NCBI GenBank assembly: GCA_902790175.1
Contig: CADAQZ010000006.1
Span: 1 to 50,873, forward strand
DNA length: 50,873 nucleotides
Source of the DNA: an uncultured Eubacteriales bacterium
GTDB taxonomy: Bacteria; Bacillota; Clostridia; Christensenellales; Aristaeellaceae
Direction: 5' to 3'
Below, piece by piece: positions 41,047 to 50,030 of the stretch. The translations under genes were made by a program, and so were the position numbers. The first letter of the stretch is position 1. Every line of letters starts with the position of its first letter. The notes beneath the pieces are model-generated. The model had not been told where the DNA came from, did no database searches, and was given only the letters and a program-made list of their open reading frames with translations.

Positions 41047-43767
41047 TCACACCGGCGGAAATTCGATGATCTCATCGTCTTCCGGCCATTCATTCGAGGG
41101 AGATATCACGGATCGTATGGCTGCGGCGACCGCCTCGTACCCATCGATCAGGCGCCGGTGATTTCCCTCGACGGCCGCGCCATCGCCGGCGTCCGCATCC
41201 CGCTCAAGGCCAGCGGCGATGTCCGAGAGCGCGACGGCCCCGATCGTCCTCGAGGTGCTCTTGACGGCATGGACCGCCGTGGCATAGTCCTTCCAGTCCC
41301 GTTCCTCGTAGCTCCTTACGATGTCGCGCACCTTTTCCTCCGCGCTGCGGGCGTACTCCGCCAGCAATGAGCGGTACAGCGCGTCATCCATCTGGCAGTA
41401 GTTGAGGCCGACCTCCGGCTCGATCCCCGCCTCGCGCAGCGGCGCATAGGCGTCCCGCCCGCGCGGGTCGGACGGTTCCGCGGCCCGCTTCGCCGGGCTG
41501 TCCGTTCTGGGCATGGAGATGACCTTCTCCTTCGGCAGATAGGTCATCAGCATGCGCTCCAGCGCCTGGCTGTCGATGGGCTTGGTCAGGTAATCCGTGA
41601 AGCCGCCCGAGATGTAGCGCTCCTTCGCGCCGACGACCGCGTCGGCCGTCAGGCAGATGACCGGGGTATTTCGGTTCGCGCCGCCCGCCTGCGCGCGGAT
41701 GCGGCGCAGCGCCTCGGTGCCGTCCATCCTCGGCATGCGCTGGTCCATCAGGATCAGGTCGTACGGCCTGGCCGCCGCCAGGGCGATGGCCTCCTCGCCG
41801 CCCGTCGCCGTGTCGATCTGTATCTGCGTCCCCTTCAGCAGGCCGACGACGACGGTCAGGTTCATCCGCGTGTCGTCCACGATCAGTACGTGGGCTTCCG
41901 GCGCGCGGAAGGTCTCGTGGTAGTCCGCCGACGCCAGCGCATGCAGGCGAAGCCCCTTTCGGAAGTCTCCGACCGGTTCAAGCGATACGATCTTCTGCGG
42001 AATGGTCACCGTGAACACGGAGCCCTTGCCGTACTCGCTCTTTACCTCGATATTGCCGCCCATCATATCCAGCAGCCGGTGCGTGATGGCGAGCCCCAGG
42101 CCGGTGCCCTCCACGGTGCTGTTCTGCTCCAGATCCAGGCGCTGGAACTTGTCGAACATCTTGTTGACATCCTCCGGTCGGATGCCCACGCCCGTATCCT
42201 GCACGGTAATGACGAGGCGAACCGTCTGCCCGGCCGCCGCCGCGCCCGGCATGTCACCGCGCAGCGTCAGCCGCACGAAGCCCTGCTCGGTGTACTTCAC
42301 GGCGTTGTTGAGTATGTTTGTGATGATCTGGCGAACCCGCACCTCGTCGCCATACAGGTTGTCGGGGAGCGCCTCGTCCACTTCGATGCTGAAATCCAGT
42401 CCCTTTTCGCGGGCCTTGAAGAAGATCATATTGCTCAGGTCGTTGAGCATGGAGCTGAGCTGATATCCGCCCTCGACGATGTCCATCTTGCCCGCCTCGA
42501 TCTTCGAGAGGTCGAGTATGTCGTTGATGATGGCCAGCAGGTTGTTCCCCGCGCTTTCAATGTTGCGGGCGCAGGCGGTGATGCCGGCAAACGAGTCCCG
42601 GACGGCGGGAACGGCGGCCTCCGCGCCGCGCGCCCGGGTGCTCTCCCGCAGGATCATCTCGTTCATGCCCAGCACGGCGTTGATGGGGGTCCGTATCTCA
42701 TGGGACATCTCCGCCAGGAAGCTGCTCTTGGCCTGGTTGGCCCGGTCGGCCGCTTCCTTCTCCAGCTTCAGCGCCCGGGCCTCATAGGCCTGCTTCTGCT
42801 CCTCGGCCCGCATCTCCTCGATGCGGCGGGAATAGTTCTGCTCGTTCCTGTGCCCGATCAGGTAGAAGAACGCGATCAGCGCGAATATGACGATGCAGAT
42901 CAGCACGTTGACGGCCATCTGCTGCCGCGCCTCGGCGAACAGCTCCCGATTGCCGACCATGATGACCACATACCACTGGTTCACGATCTCCTTGACGAAC
43001 ACCGTCTGTTTTTCGCCGTCCATCGTCATCTCGAAGATGCCGTTCTGCTTTTCCAGTATCGCATCCAGCAGCGCGCGATCATCCGCGTCCTCCGTCAGAT
43101 TGCGTCCCTTCTGCTCCGGGTCCTGGTGGGCGATGATCATGCCGTCCTGGTTGACGACAAAGCCACGGCCCTTCTCCATGATGTGCAGATCGGTGACGAT
43201 CTCCTGGATGTGATTCATCGTCAGATCGATGGAGATGACGTCGGTCCCGTTGGAGAGCATGCGGCAGATGGATATGACGATGTCATGGGTCTGGGCATCC
43301 ACGTAGGGGGGCACGATGGTGATCTCTCCCTGCGCGTCGATGGCGATCTTATACCAGTCGCGCTGGGTCGGGTCATAGCCCTCCGGCGGCACCCAGGCCA
43401 GTCCGTCCAGGTATTCGCCCCGCACATAGCCGTAGAGCCCGGTGATGTTCACATCATAGTTTGCTGTCTGGCGATCCGTCTCCTCCATGATATAGTCCAG
43501 TATGTACTGCGTGGACGCGCCGTTGCGGATCATGTAATCCACCGAGTCCGCCGAAACCCACAGCGCGCTCTTGGTCCTCTCCAGATAGTTCTCAAGCTGT
43601 GCCGCCACGCCGGAGATCCTGTCCTCTCCCATCTCATGGATTTTGCCCGTCGTCACATCCTGAATGACGCGGGAAGTGTACAGCACCATGACCACCATCA
43701 GGCAGAATATGACGATCATCGGCACGAACAGGTTGAACCTGCCCTTTTCTCTGGCTTGCCTCTTCAC
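41047..43767 (-). CDS. Hybrid histidine kinase with dCache sensor, paralogue 2
   Basis: About 906 residues from a GTG at 43767 that lies 4 nt after the stop of the upstream kinase gene. Extracellular double-Cache sensor between two membrane helices (about 14-34 and 295-315): GYVRGEYLDGLAWVPPEGYD and PTQRDWYKIAIDAQGEITIV are typical of small-molecule (amino or organic acid) sensing. HisKA (FLAEMSHEIRTPINAVLGMN), HATPase, REC (VDDTRMNLTVVVGLL, LILMDQRMPRMDG) and HPt (VHAVKSTSRTIG) follow. C-terminus DDEIIEFPPV. Overlaps the next kinase gene by a few bases at its end. Confidence 0.9.
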   Translation of the reverse strand: MKRQAREKGRFNLFVPMIVIFCLMVVMVLYTSRVIQDVTTGKIHEMGEDRISGVAAQLENYLERTKSALWVSADSVDYMIRNGASTQYILDYIMEETDRQTANYDVNITGLYGYVRGEYLDGLAWVPPEGYDPTQRDWYKIAIDAQGEITIVPPYVDAQTHDIVISICRMLSNGTDVISIDLTMNHIQEIVTDLHIMEKGRGFVVNQDGMIIAHQDPEQKGRNLTEDADDRALLDAILEKQNGIFEMTMDGEKQTVFVKEIVNQWYVVIMVGNRELFAEARQQMAVNVLICIVIFALIAFFYLIGHRNEQNYSRRIEEMRAEEQKQAYEARALKLEKEAADRANQAKSSFLAEMSHEIRTPINAVLGMNEMILRESTRARGAEAAVPAVRDSFAGITACARNIESAGNNLLAIINDILDLSKIEAGKMDIVEGGYQLSSMLNDLSNMIFFKAREKGLDFSIEVDEALPDNLYGDEVRVRQIITNILNNAVKYTEQGFVRLTLRGDMPGAAAAGQTVRLVITVQDTGVGIRPEDVNKMFDKFQRLDLEQNSTVEGTGLGLAITHRLLDMMGGNIEVKSEYGKGSVFTVTIPQKIVSLEPVGDFRKGLRLHALASADYHETFRAPEAHVLIVDDTRMNLTVVVGLLKGTQIQIDTATGGEEAIALAAARPYDLILMDQRMPRMDGTEALRRIRAQAGGANRNTPVICLTADAVVGAKERYISGGFTDYLTKPIDSQALERMLMTYLPKEKVISMPRTDSPAKRAAEPSDPRGRDAYAPLREAGIEPEVGLNYCQMDDALYRSLLAEYARSAEEKVRDIVRSYEERDWKDYATAVHAVKSTSRTIGAVALSDIAAGLERDADAGDGAAVEGNHRRLIDGYEAVAAAIRSVISPSNEWPEDDEIIEFPPV

Positions 43768-43771
43768 GCCG

Positions 43772-46399
43772 TCATTCCCCCTCCGGCAGAAATTCAAGTA
43801 TCTCGTCGTCCGCCGCCGAATGGGCTTGGGTCCCCAAACTCCCTTCGATGACCCCGGCCAGCGCCGCATCGCGGGCGATCATGTCGTCGTGTGCCTGCCG
43901 GATGACCTCCGCCTGCCCCGCATCCGCCGCCGCCTCCAGCCGCCCGGCCATCTCCGAGAGCGCTGCGGCCCCGATCATGCGGGAGGTGCTCTTCAGCGCG
44001 TGTGCGAGGGTGGCGTAGTTTTTCCAGTCCCCGGCGTCCCGGTATTGACGCAGCGCGCGCGCCCGCTCCTGAGCGCCGCCGGCGTACTCCCGCAGCAGCG
44101 TCCGGTACATCTCCGGGTCGCCCCCGCTGTACCGCATGCCGACCTGGGTATCGACGCCCGCGGCGCGCAGGGCCTCGAAGGGATCGTCCCGAAGCCCGTC
44201 CTCCGCCTCGCGTTCGACCGGCTGATCCGCTTCCTCGACCCGCACCTTCCCGGAGGGCAGGTGCCTGATCAGCGCCTGCTCGAGCGCGCGGCTGTCGATG
44301 GGCTTGGTCAGGTAATCCGTGAAGCCCTCCGCCAGGTAGCGCTCCCGCGCGCCGCTCACGGCATCGGCGGTCAGGCAGATGAACGGCGTTTCGCGGTTGA
44401 CGCCGCCTGTCTGTTCGCGGATGCGGCGCATGGCCTCCGTGCCGTCCATCCCCGGCATGCGCTGGTCCATCAGGATCAGGTCATAGCGCCGGGAGACGGA
44501 AAGCCGGACGGCCTCTTCGCCGCTGTCGGCCGTGTCGATGCCGATGCCCGTCTTCTTCAGCAGGTTGACGACGACCGTCAGGTTCATCCGGGTGTCGTCC
44601 ACGACCAGTATGCGCGCCTGAGGCGCGTGGAAGGACTCCTTATAAACCGTCGTCTCCTCCTGGATGTGCATGAACTTTTCGCGGAAGTTGCCGATGGGCT
44701 CCGTGTCGACGGCCTTTTGGGGCAGGGCGATCGTAAAGGCGGAGCCCTCGCCGTACACGCTCTGCACGTCGATGCTTCCGCCCATCATGTCCAGGAGGTT
44801 GCGGGTGATGGCGAGGCCCAGGCCCGTGCCCTCCACCGTGCTGTTATGGAGCAAATCGGCCCTTTCAAACTTATCGAACAGCCGTCCGATGTCCTCCTGA
44901 CGGATGCCCACGCCGGTGTCCTCCACGACAAACTTCAGGTCGATCGCGCCGCCCGCCCGCGCCGCGTCTTCCCAAGCGCCGCTGACGGTCAGGGATACGC
45001 TCCCCTCCCGGGTGTACTTCACGGCGTTGTTCAGCACGTTGGTGACGATCTGCCGCACGCGCACCTCGTCTCCGTACAGACAGTCCGGCAGGGTGTCGTC
45101 CACTTGGACGCGGAAGTCCAGCCCCTTGTCCCGGGCTTTGAAGGCGATCATGTTGCTGACGTCGTTGAGCACGGAGCTCAGCTTGTATTGACCCTCCGCG
45201 ATCTCCAGCTTGCCCGCCTCAATCTTGGAGAAGTCGAGTATATCGTTGATGATGGAGAGCAGGTTGTTCCCGGCACTCTGGATATTCGCAGCGTAATTGC
45301 AGATGTCGGCAAAGACGTCCTGGACGGCCTCCCGCGGTTGGGGCAGCTGATCCCGCGCCTGCCGGCTCTCCCGCAGTATGATCTCGTCCATGCCCAGGAC
45401 CGCGTTGATGGGCGTTCGGATCTCGTGGGACATGTTCGCCAGGAATTCGCTCTTGGCCTCGTTGGAATGCTCGGCGATCTGCCGCGCCTTGCTCAGCTCG
45501 TTGTTCTCCGCCACCTTCTCCGAAAAGCGCACCACATAGATGATCGCCGCGGCAAACGCCACCAGAAACAGCGAAATAATGAACAGCACGACGTGGATGA
45601 TGTTGTACAGGTTGCTCTCTGAGGCCTGCTGCAGCCCCGCCCGCATCGTATCGCGCATCCAGATGCCCAGCATGATGCCGCCGACGCTGCAGACGAGCAC
45701 GACGGCGAAGTATACCGCCTTGAGGATCGCCTGGTACCTGCGGATCATGCGATCCCGCGCGGGGTTGCGCTCGGACCTGTACGTCAGAGCCAGCGCCCAC
45801 GTCAGGCCCAGGAGGCTTAAACTGTCGAGAAAGGACAGGGGATAGTACATCGTCGCGATGGGCGCGGCAAAGCAGGATGTCGTCCACATGCCGTATTCGA
45901 AGAACACATACATGAGCGCCACCATCGCCACATTGGGCCGGGCGGCGCCATGCTTCCGGTTTTTTCGATACCAGAGAATGCTTTGCAGGCTGAAACAGGC
46001 AATGGCCGTCGTGGTGGAGACCTGAATGAGGTTGTTCAGCACGCCGCCGTATTGCAGGTAAAGGGAGAGCTGCCAGGCGTTCAGCGGGACCGGCGCCAGC
46101 ATCAGCGGATGAAAGAATCGCCGGGATTCGGCGCATCGCATGTGAAGCACCAGAAGCAGCATAAAGACAAACGCGACGTTCCAACCCAGATAGGAGAAGA
46201 GGTTGGACACGTTGGGGTAGTCGCCCATGATGACCAGATAAGCCGTCCAGTAGTAGTTGCTCATCAGGCTGCACAGGAAGACCGCCGTCGCGTAAACCCA
46301 GCCCTTTTGCTTTCCGCTGATGTATTGAAACAGGCAGAACAGAAGGGCGATCAGGCACGCCAAGAGTTGTACGACATTTTCCGCGTATTCCCAAAACAT
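43772..46399 (-). CDS. Hybrid histidine kinase with 7-helix membrane sensor, paralogue 3
   Basis: An 875-residue kinase. The N-terminal part holds about seven to eight membrane helices with no large outside loop (residues 1-300), the layout of His_kinase N-terminal 7TM sensors for membrane-soluble or small signals. HisKA FLANMSHEIRTPINAVLGMD, HATPase with GTGLGLAITRNLLDMMGG, REC (VDDTRMNLTVVVNLL, MDQRMPGMDG), HPt (LAHALKSTSRMIG). C-terminus DDEILEFLPEGE. AAAGGA 9 nt upstream of the start, which is 2 nt after the HD-GYP gene stop. Second gene of the operon. Confidence 0.9.
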   Translation of the reverse strand: MFWEYAENVVQLLACLIALLFCLFQYISGKQKGWVYATAVFLCSLMSNYYWTAYLVIMGDYPNVSNLFSYLGWNVAFVFMLLLVLHMRCAESRRFFHPLMLAPVPLNAWQLSLYLQYGGVLNNLIQVSTTTAIACFSLQSILWYRKNRKHGAARPNVAMVALMYVFFEYGMWTTSCFAAPIATMYYPLSFLDSLSLLGLTWALALTYRSERNPARDRMIRRYQAILKAVYFAVVLVCSVGGIMLGIWMRDTMRAGLQQASESNLYNIIHVVLFIISLFLVAFAAAIIYVVRFSEKVAENNELSKARQIAEHSNEAKSEFLANMSHEIRTPINAVLGMDEIILRESRQARDQLPQPREAVQDVFADICNYAANIQSAGNNLLSIINDILDFSKIEAGKLEIAEGQYKLSSVLNDVSNMIAFKARDKGLDFRVQVDDTLPDCLYGDEVRVRQIVTNVLNNAVKYTREGSVSLTVSGAWEDAARAGGAIDLKFVVEDTGVGIRQEDIGRLFDKFERADLLHNSTVEGTGLGLAITRNLLDMMGGSIDVQSVYGEGSAFTIALPQKAVDTEPIGNFREKFMHIQEETTVYKESFHAPQARILVVDDTRMNLTVVVNLLKKTGIGIDTADSGEEAVRLSVSRRYDLILMDQRMPGMDGTEAMRRIREQTGGVNRETPFICLTADAVSGARERYLAEGFTDYLTKPIDSRALEQALIRHLPSGKVRVEEADQPVEREAEDGLRDDPFEALRAAGVDTQVGMRYSGGDPEMYRTLLREYAGGAQERARALRQYRDAGDWKNYATLAHALKSTSRMIGAAALSEMAGRLEAAADAGQAEVIRQAHDDMIARDAALAGVIEGSLGTQAHSAADDEILEFLPEGE

Positions 46400-46401
46400 A
46401 G

Positions 46402-48255
46402 TCAGTTTTCCTTTAGCTTATATTCCGTGTCCTCATCGATGATCTCCAGCATGATGTCGGCGAATACGGGATCGAACTGCGTGCCCTTGCCCCGCTCGAT
46501 CTCGCTGCGGACGGCGGCCTGTGGCAGTATATTGCGGTAGCTGCGCCGACTGGTCATGGCGTCGTAGGCGTCGGCCACGGCGATGATCCGCGCCTCCTCC
46601 GGAATGTTCTCCCCGACGAGGCCGTCGGGATAGCCCGTGCCGTCGTAGCGCTCGTGGTGCCAGCGCGCGCCGATGGCCAGCTTGGGGCGCTCCGGGATTT
46701 TCTTCAGTATCTTATCGCCCATGACGGGGTGCGTCTTGATCTGGGCGTACTCCTCCTCGGTCAGGCGCGAGGGCTTGTTGATCACGCTGTCCGGCACGCC
46801 GATCTTGCCCACGTCGTGCAGAAGCCCGATCATGTAGATCTCGTTCTGCCGGTTCCGGCCATAGCCGAAGCGCCGGGCAATCTGACGGGCGTATTCGGCC
46901 ACCCGGCCGGAGTGGCCGTTGGTGTAGGTGTCCTTGGCATCGATCGTCTCCGCCAGGGTCTGCACCACGCGCATCGAGAGGTTTTCGTTTTCCTGCGTCT
47001 TCAGCTCCACTTCCTCGGCCAAATTCCTCTGAAGCCGGGAAAGCTGGATGATATGCTTCACGCGCACCGTCAGCACATCCGGCACGAAGGGCTTTTTGAT
47101 GAAGTCCATCGCGCCCAGGTTCAGGCCCCTCATCTCGGACTCGGCGTTGTCGTCGGCGGTCAGGAAGATTACGGGGATCTCCTGCCCCGGCGCCATCTCC
47201 TGCTTGAGCAGCCGCATCGTCTCAAAGCCGTCCATCTCCGGCATTCGCACGTCCAGGAGGATCAGATCGGGGCTGTTGCTGCGGATGTATTCCAGCAGCG
47301 CGCGCCCGGATTTCAGCGCGGTCACGCGCATGTGCTGCCTGCTCAGTATCAGCCCGGCCATCTTGAGGTTGGCCACGTCGTCGTCCACCACCACGACCCA
47401 GTCCGTCCGGGGCTTGACGTCTTCCTGTGCCTTGCCGTTATTCAGATTCGCCTGCCGGACTTCGGAGATGATATCGGTATTGGGGCCGTATTCCGTGCGC
47501 TTCCAGTTGTCGATCACGCGGGAGATCACGTGACCGATCTCGGCCTCTCCCACCTCCGGGAGCAGCAGGAACACCTGGTTCTCGCCGCTCTCCATCATCA
47601 TGTCGCTGTTGCGCAGCGACATCTGGACCTTGCGCCGGAACTGCGTCATGATCTCCGACCGCTGGCGCTCGTCATACGACTTTGACATCTCCACCGTAAA
47701 CAAAACCTGGAACGCGACACCGTGATAGCGTTCCAGGTAGCGGAGCATGTGGCGATAGACGTTGCCGAACGCCTCGCTGCCCATCCACATGCCGGTGGTG
47801 GATTCGTTGCACTCCTCCAGCGTGTTGGCGATCTCCTCCAGCGTATTGCGGCGGGTCGGAGTGTTTTCCTCAGCGCCCTGCTGCGGGACCGATGCGAGGA
47901 TGTCGAGCACGCGCGCCGTCAGCTCCGACGCCACGAGCGGCTTTCCCACCACACCGGCAGCCCCCATGGCCCGTGCGCGCGCTTCCAGATCCGGCTCCCC
48001 CTGTTCCGCCATCAGCAGCACGGGAATCTCCTTGCCCGTCCTGCGCGCGTTCTTCAGGGCGGATATCGCCTCAAAACCGCCAATTTCCCACAGCACGCTG
48101 CCCAGCAGGATCAAATCCGGCTGGTTGTCCTTCAGAAACTCCATGAGCGCCTGCCCGGATCTGAACCCGGTCACGCGCATCTTCCGCTTGCAGAGAATGT
48201 GCCCCGCGTCCTGCAGGGCTTCAATACTGCTGTCCGCCACGACGATCCAGTTCAT
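46402..48255 (-). CDS. HD-GYP c-di-GMP phosphodiesterase with two REC domains, one degenerate
   Basis: A 617-residue regulator, the first gene of the kinase operon. REC1 (1-120) has lost its phospho-Asp (LILLGSVLWEIGG) and one of the acidic pair (ADSS). A middle domain (about 145-275) resembles GGDEF but with SGENQ instead of GGDEF. REC2 (about 290-405) is intact (VVVDDDVANL, LILLDVRMPEMDG). The HD-GYP domain (about 415-600) is intact: HDVGKIG, RWHHERYDGTGYPDG. It should break down cyclic di-GMP when REC2 is phosphorylated, presumably by the three kinases. GGGGAGG lies 9 nt before the start. Confidence 0.9.
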   Translation of the reverse strand: MNWIVVADSSIEALQDAGHILCKRKMRVTGFRSGQALMEFLKDNQPDLILLGSVLWEIGGFEAISALKNARRTGKEIPVLLMAEQGEPDLEARARAMGAAGVVGKPLVASELTARVLDILASVPQQGAEENTPTRRNTLEEIANTLEECNESTTGMWMGSEAFGNVYRHMLRYLERYHGVAFQVLFTVEMSKSYDERQRSEIMTQFRRKVQMSLRNSDMMMESGENQVFLLLPEVGEAEIGHVISRVIDNWKRTEYGPNTDIISEVRQANLNNGKAQEDVKPRTDWVVVVDDDVANLKMAGLILSRQHMRVTALKSGRALLEYIRSNSPDLILLDVRMPEMDGFETMRLLKQEMAPGQEIPVIFLTADDNAESEMRGLNLGAMDFIKKPFVPDVLTVRVKHIIQLSRLQRNLAEEVELKTQENENLSMRVVQTLAETIDAKDTYTNGHSGRVAEYARQIARRFGYGRNRQNEIYMIGLLHDVGKIGVPDSVINKPSRLTEEEYAQIKTHPVMGDKILKKIPERPKLAIGARWHHERYDGTGYPDGLVGENIPEEARIIAVADAYDAMTSRRSYRNILPQAAVRSEIERGKGTQFDPVFADIMLEIIDEDTEYKLKEN

Positions 48256-48339
48256 CCGTCCAACCTCCCCTCGGCGGTTGTGTACAAGCTGCTTTCACAG
48301 CGGAACATTGACGATCGATTTTTCTTCTTCTATAACATG

Positions 48340-48369
48340 ATTATATCATAATAAAGCGGTTGTTGTCTA
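48340..48369 (-). promoter_or_regulatory. Promoter of the HD-GYP/kinase operon
   Basis: Minus strand: -35 TAGACA (48364-48369), 18-nt spacer, -10 TATAAT (48340-48345), 84 nt upstream of the start codon. It is the only promoter I can see for the 9.6-kb operon. Confidence 0.7.
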
Positions 48370-48550
48370 CTGTTCTTAACATTCTTCGCTCTTTCGAAGT
48401 GTACTGGCGTCAAGCGTAGGAAAGTATAAACGGGATGAGAGTGGCGTGGAACCTTCGTCCGAGAGCGAGTTTGTGCATAAACCGGTGAAAGCCCCCGATA
48501 TATCGGGAGCTTTCTACACGGCACACTAACTCCAATGCGTCGTCATAATG

Positions 48551-48632
48551 TGGTGGAGCATACCGGATTTGAACCGGCGACCTCTGCAATGCGAATGTTG
48601 CGCGCTGACGAACCTTGCGAACTACATCCCCC
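48551..48632 (-). tRNA. Degenerate tRNA-like sequence with encoded CCA
   Basis: Minus strand: a 3' end with ATGCTCC-A-CCA, a good T arm (GCCGG-TTCAAAT-CCGGT), an AGGTC variable loop, and a possible loop TTCGCAT (anticodon CGC, Ala). The 5' arm GGGGGAT pairs with the 3' arm with one mismatch and one wobble. The D arm is unrecognisable and about 5 nt too long, and the anticodon stem has two mismatches. Probably a pseudo-tRNA or a tRNA-derived remnant; a functional tRNA is unlikely. Confidence 0.35.
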
Positions 48633-48683
48633 TATTCGAACAAACAACCGCGAAAGGCAGACTTGTTTAGCCGTTTGGCTCAA

Positions 48684-48938
48684 TTATCTGATCCATACCG
48701 ACCAGCAGCCCCGTGTCGCCGAGGCAGCACTTGATGTATCATCCCCATTCCCCCACGGGCGAGTGGGGCCAGAACCGTCGGCAACGCCAAAGATCAGTGC
48801 GTCCGGATCCGGATAGACGACATTGCGAAAGCGGATGATTCGCATCTGCTGGTTCACGTTGTGCTTGCTCTGCCAGACGATCATGCACAGGATCAGCAGG
48901 CATATGATGTTCATCTCTATGTGAATGGCAGCACTCAC
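48684..48938 (-). pseudogene. N-terminal fragment of a membrane-anchored signalling protein (GGDEF-type)
   Basis: MNIICLLILCMIVWQSKHNV from about 48914, then FRNVVY and DALIFGVADG, looks like the first helix of a family of membrane diguanylate cyclases. Further on, the frame becomes low-quality, and the similarity seems to continue in another frame (GLLVGMDQIIEPNG just before the tRNA-like sequence), which indicates a frameshift. No catalytic domain remains. Family call is from memory. Confidence 0.45.
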
Positions 48939-48968
48939 TCAGTTTGCACCTTCATTTCAGTTTCATGG

Positions 48969-49769
48969 TCACGACGGGCCAACCCAGTTCATGTAGATCG
49001 CCCGGCTCAGCTGGAACGTCAAGAACTCGCCGATCTCGAACAGCTTTCCGTCCGCGCCGCACACGAGCATCCCGAACAGATACTTGCCGCAGAACAGCGG
49101 GTAGGCGACGTAGCCCATCCTCTCCACCGGCAACTCGGCCCGGTTGTAGATCTCCGAGACGGGACACTGACGCCTGTCCGGCGAAATCGTAAACAGCTCC
49201 CCGTTGCGCAGCACGCACCGCAGCTGCATCGTCTCCGGCAGCACTTTGTCGTCGTCATAATCCCAGATGATCGGCTCCAGGTACAGGAACATGGCCGCAT
49301 TTCGCAGGCCGATCTTGTCCATGTGCCCGATCATGTATTCGAGCGTCGCTTCGCCGGTCTTTCCGTAGTTGGTCGTCCATGTCATGAAGTCCAGTATCCG
49401 GTTTCTTCCGTTGCTGTATCTTCCGTTGTCGATCCGCTTCATGATGCCGCTGAACTGGATGGCCTTGTCTTTCATCAGGGTGAACAGTCGGTTGTTCAGC
49501 GCGCTGACATGGTTTGCCTTCAGCGACTCGTTCATCGTACTTTGCAGCCTGCCGAAGTCATAGACGAACCGGTTTGGGTCGGTGTACAGCATGACGCCGT
49601 TGTCAAACAGGATCCCGATCATCCGGCAGATCTCGCCGAACTCCTCGTCGCTCATCACGCGGCTTCTCACGGCCTTCAGCATCCGCGAGAGGATTTCGTA
49701 GAACAGCCGCCTGAGGTTGATCGAACCCTGGCCGATGACCTCGTTTCGGTAGCGGTATGATAATTGGCA
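48969..49769 (-). pseudogene. Remnant of a sensory/GGDEF protein, middle domain only
   Basis: The frame opens directly after a TAA and runs 266 codons: LFYEILSRMLKAVRSRVMSD, MTWTTNYGKTGEATLEYMIG, LRNAAMFLYLEPIIWDYDDD and ERMGYVAYPLFCGKYLFGML. This recalls the linker domain between a periplasmic-binding-like sensor and GGDEF in Clostridial proteins. The sensor before it and GGDEF after it are both missing; the frame stops at 48969. An internal ATG at 49682 lacks a convincing ribosome binding site. It could encode a free-standing domain, but decay is more likely. Confidence 0.5.
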
Positions 49770-49921
49770 TTACATATAAACCCATAGTTATTGTAGCACA
49801 TGCAGCGTCCAAAAACGTGCCTGCACGGACTTAAAACAACAAAAAGAAGCGGGCAAACTCCTTTTTATATAATTTTTCGACTATTCCCGCCCCCCGAACA
49901 ATGGAATCTTGGAAAAACGTA

Positions 49922-49949
49922 CTGCCGTAAGCATCAGCGCCTACGGCAG
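49922..49949 (-). terminator. Terminator-like hairpin after the DUF819 gene
   Basis: Minus strand: CTGCCGTA, 12-nt loop, TACGGCAG, then TACGTTTTTCC. It is 80 nt beyond the stop codon of the DUF819 gene. Between it and 49769 no other feature is seen. Confidence 0.6.
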
Positions 49950-50030
49950 CAAATATACTGGTTGCTACTCATTCCGCTCTCCAACCAGCTCTCAGGGTGG
50001 TCATGAAGGGGCTGTTTTTCGCGCAACCCG

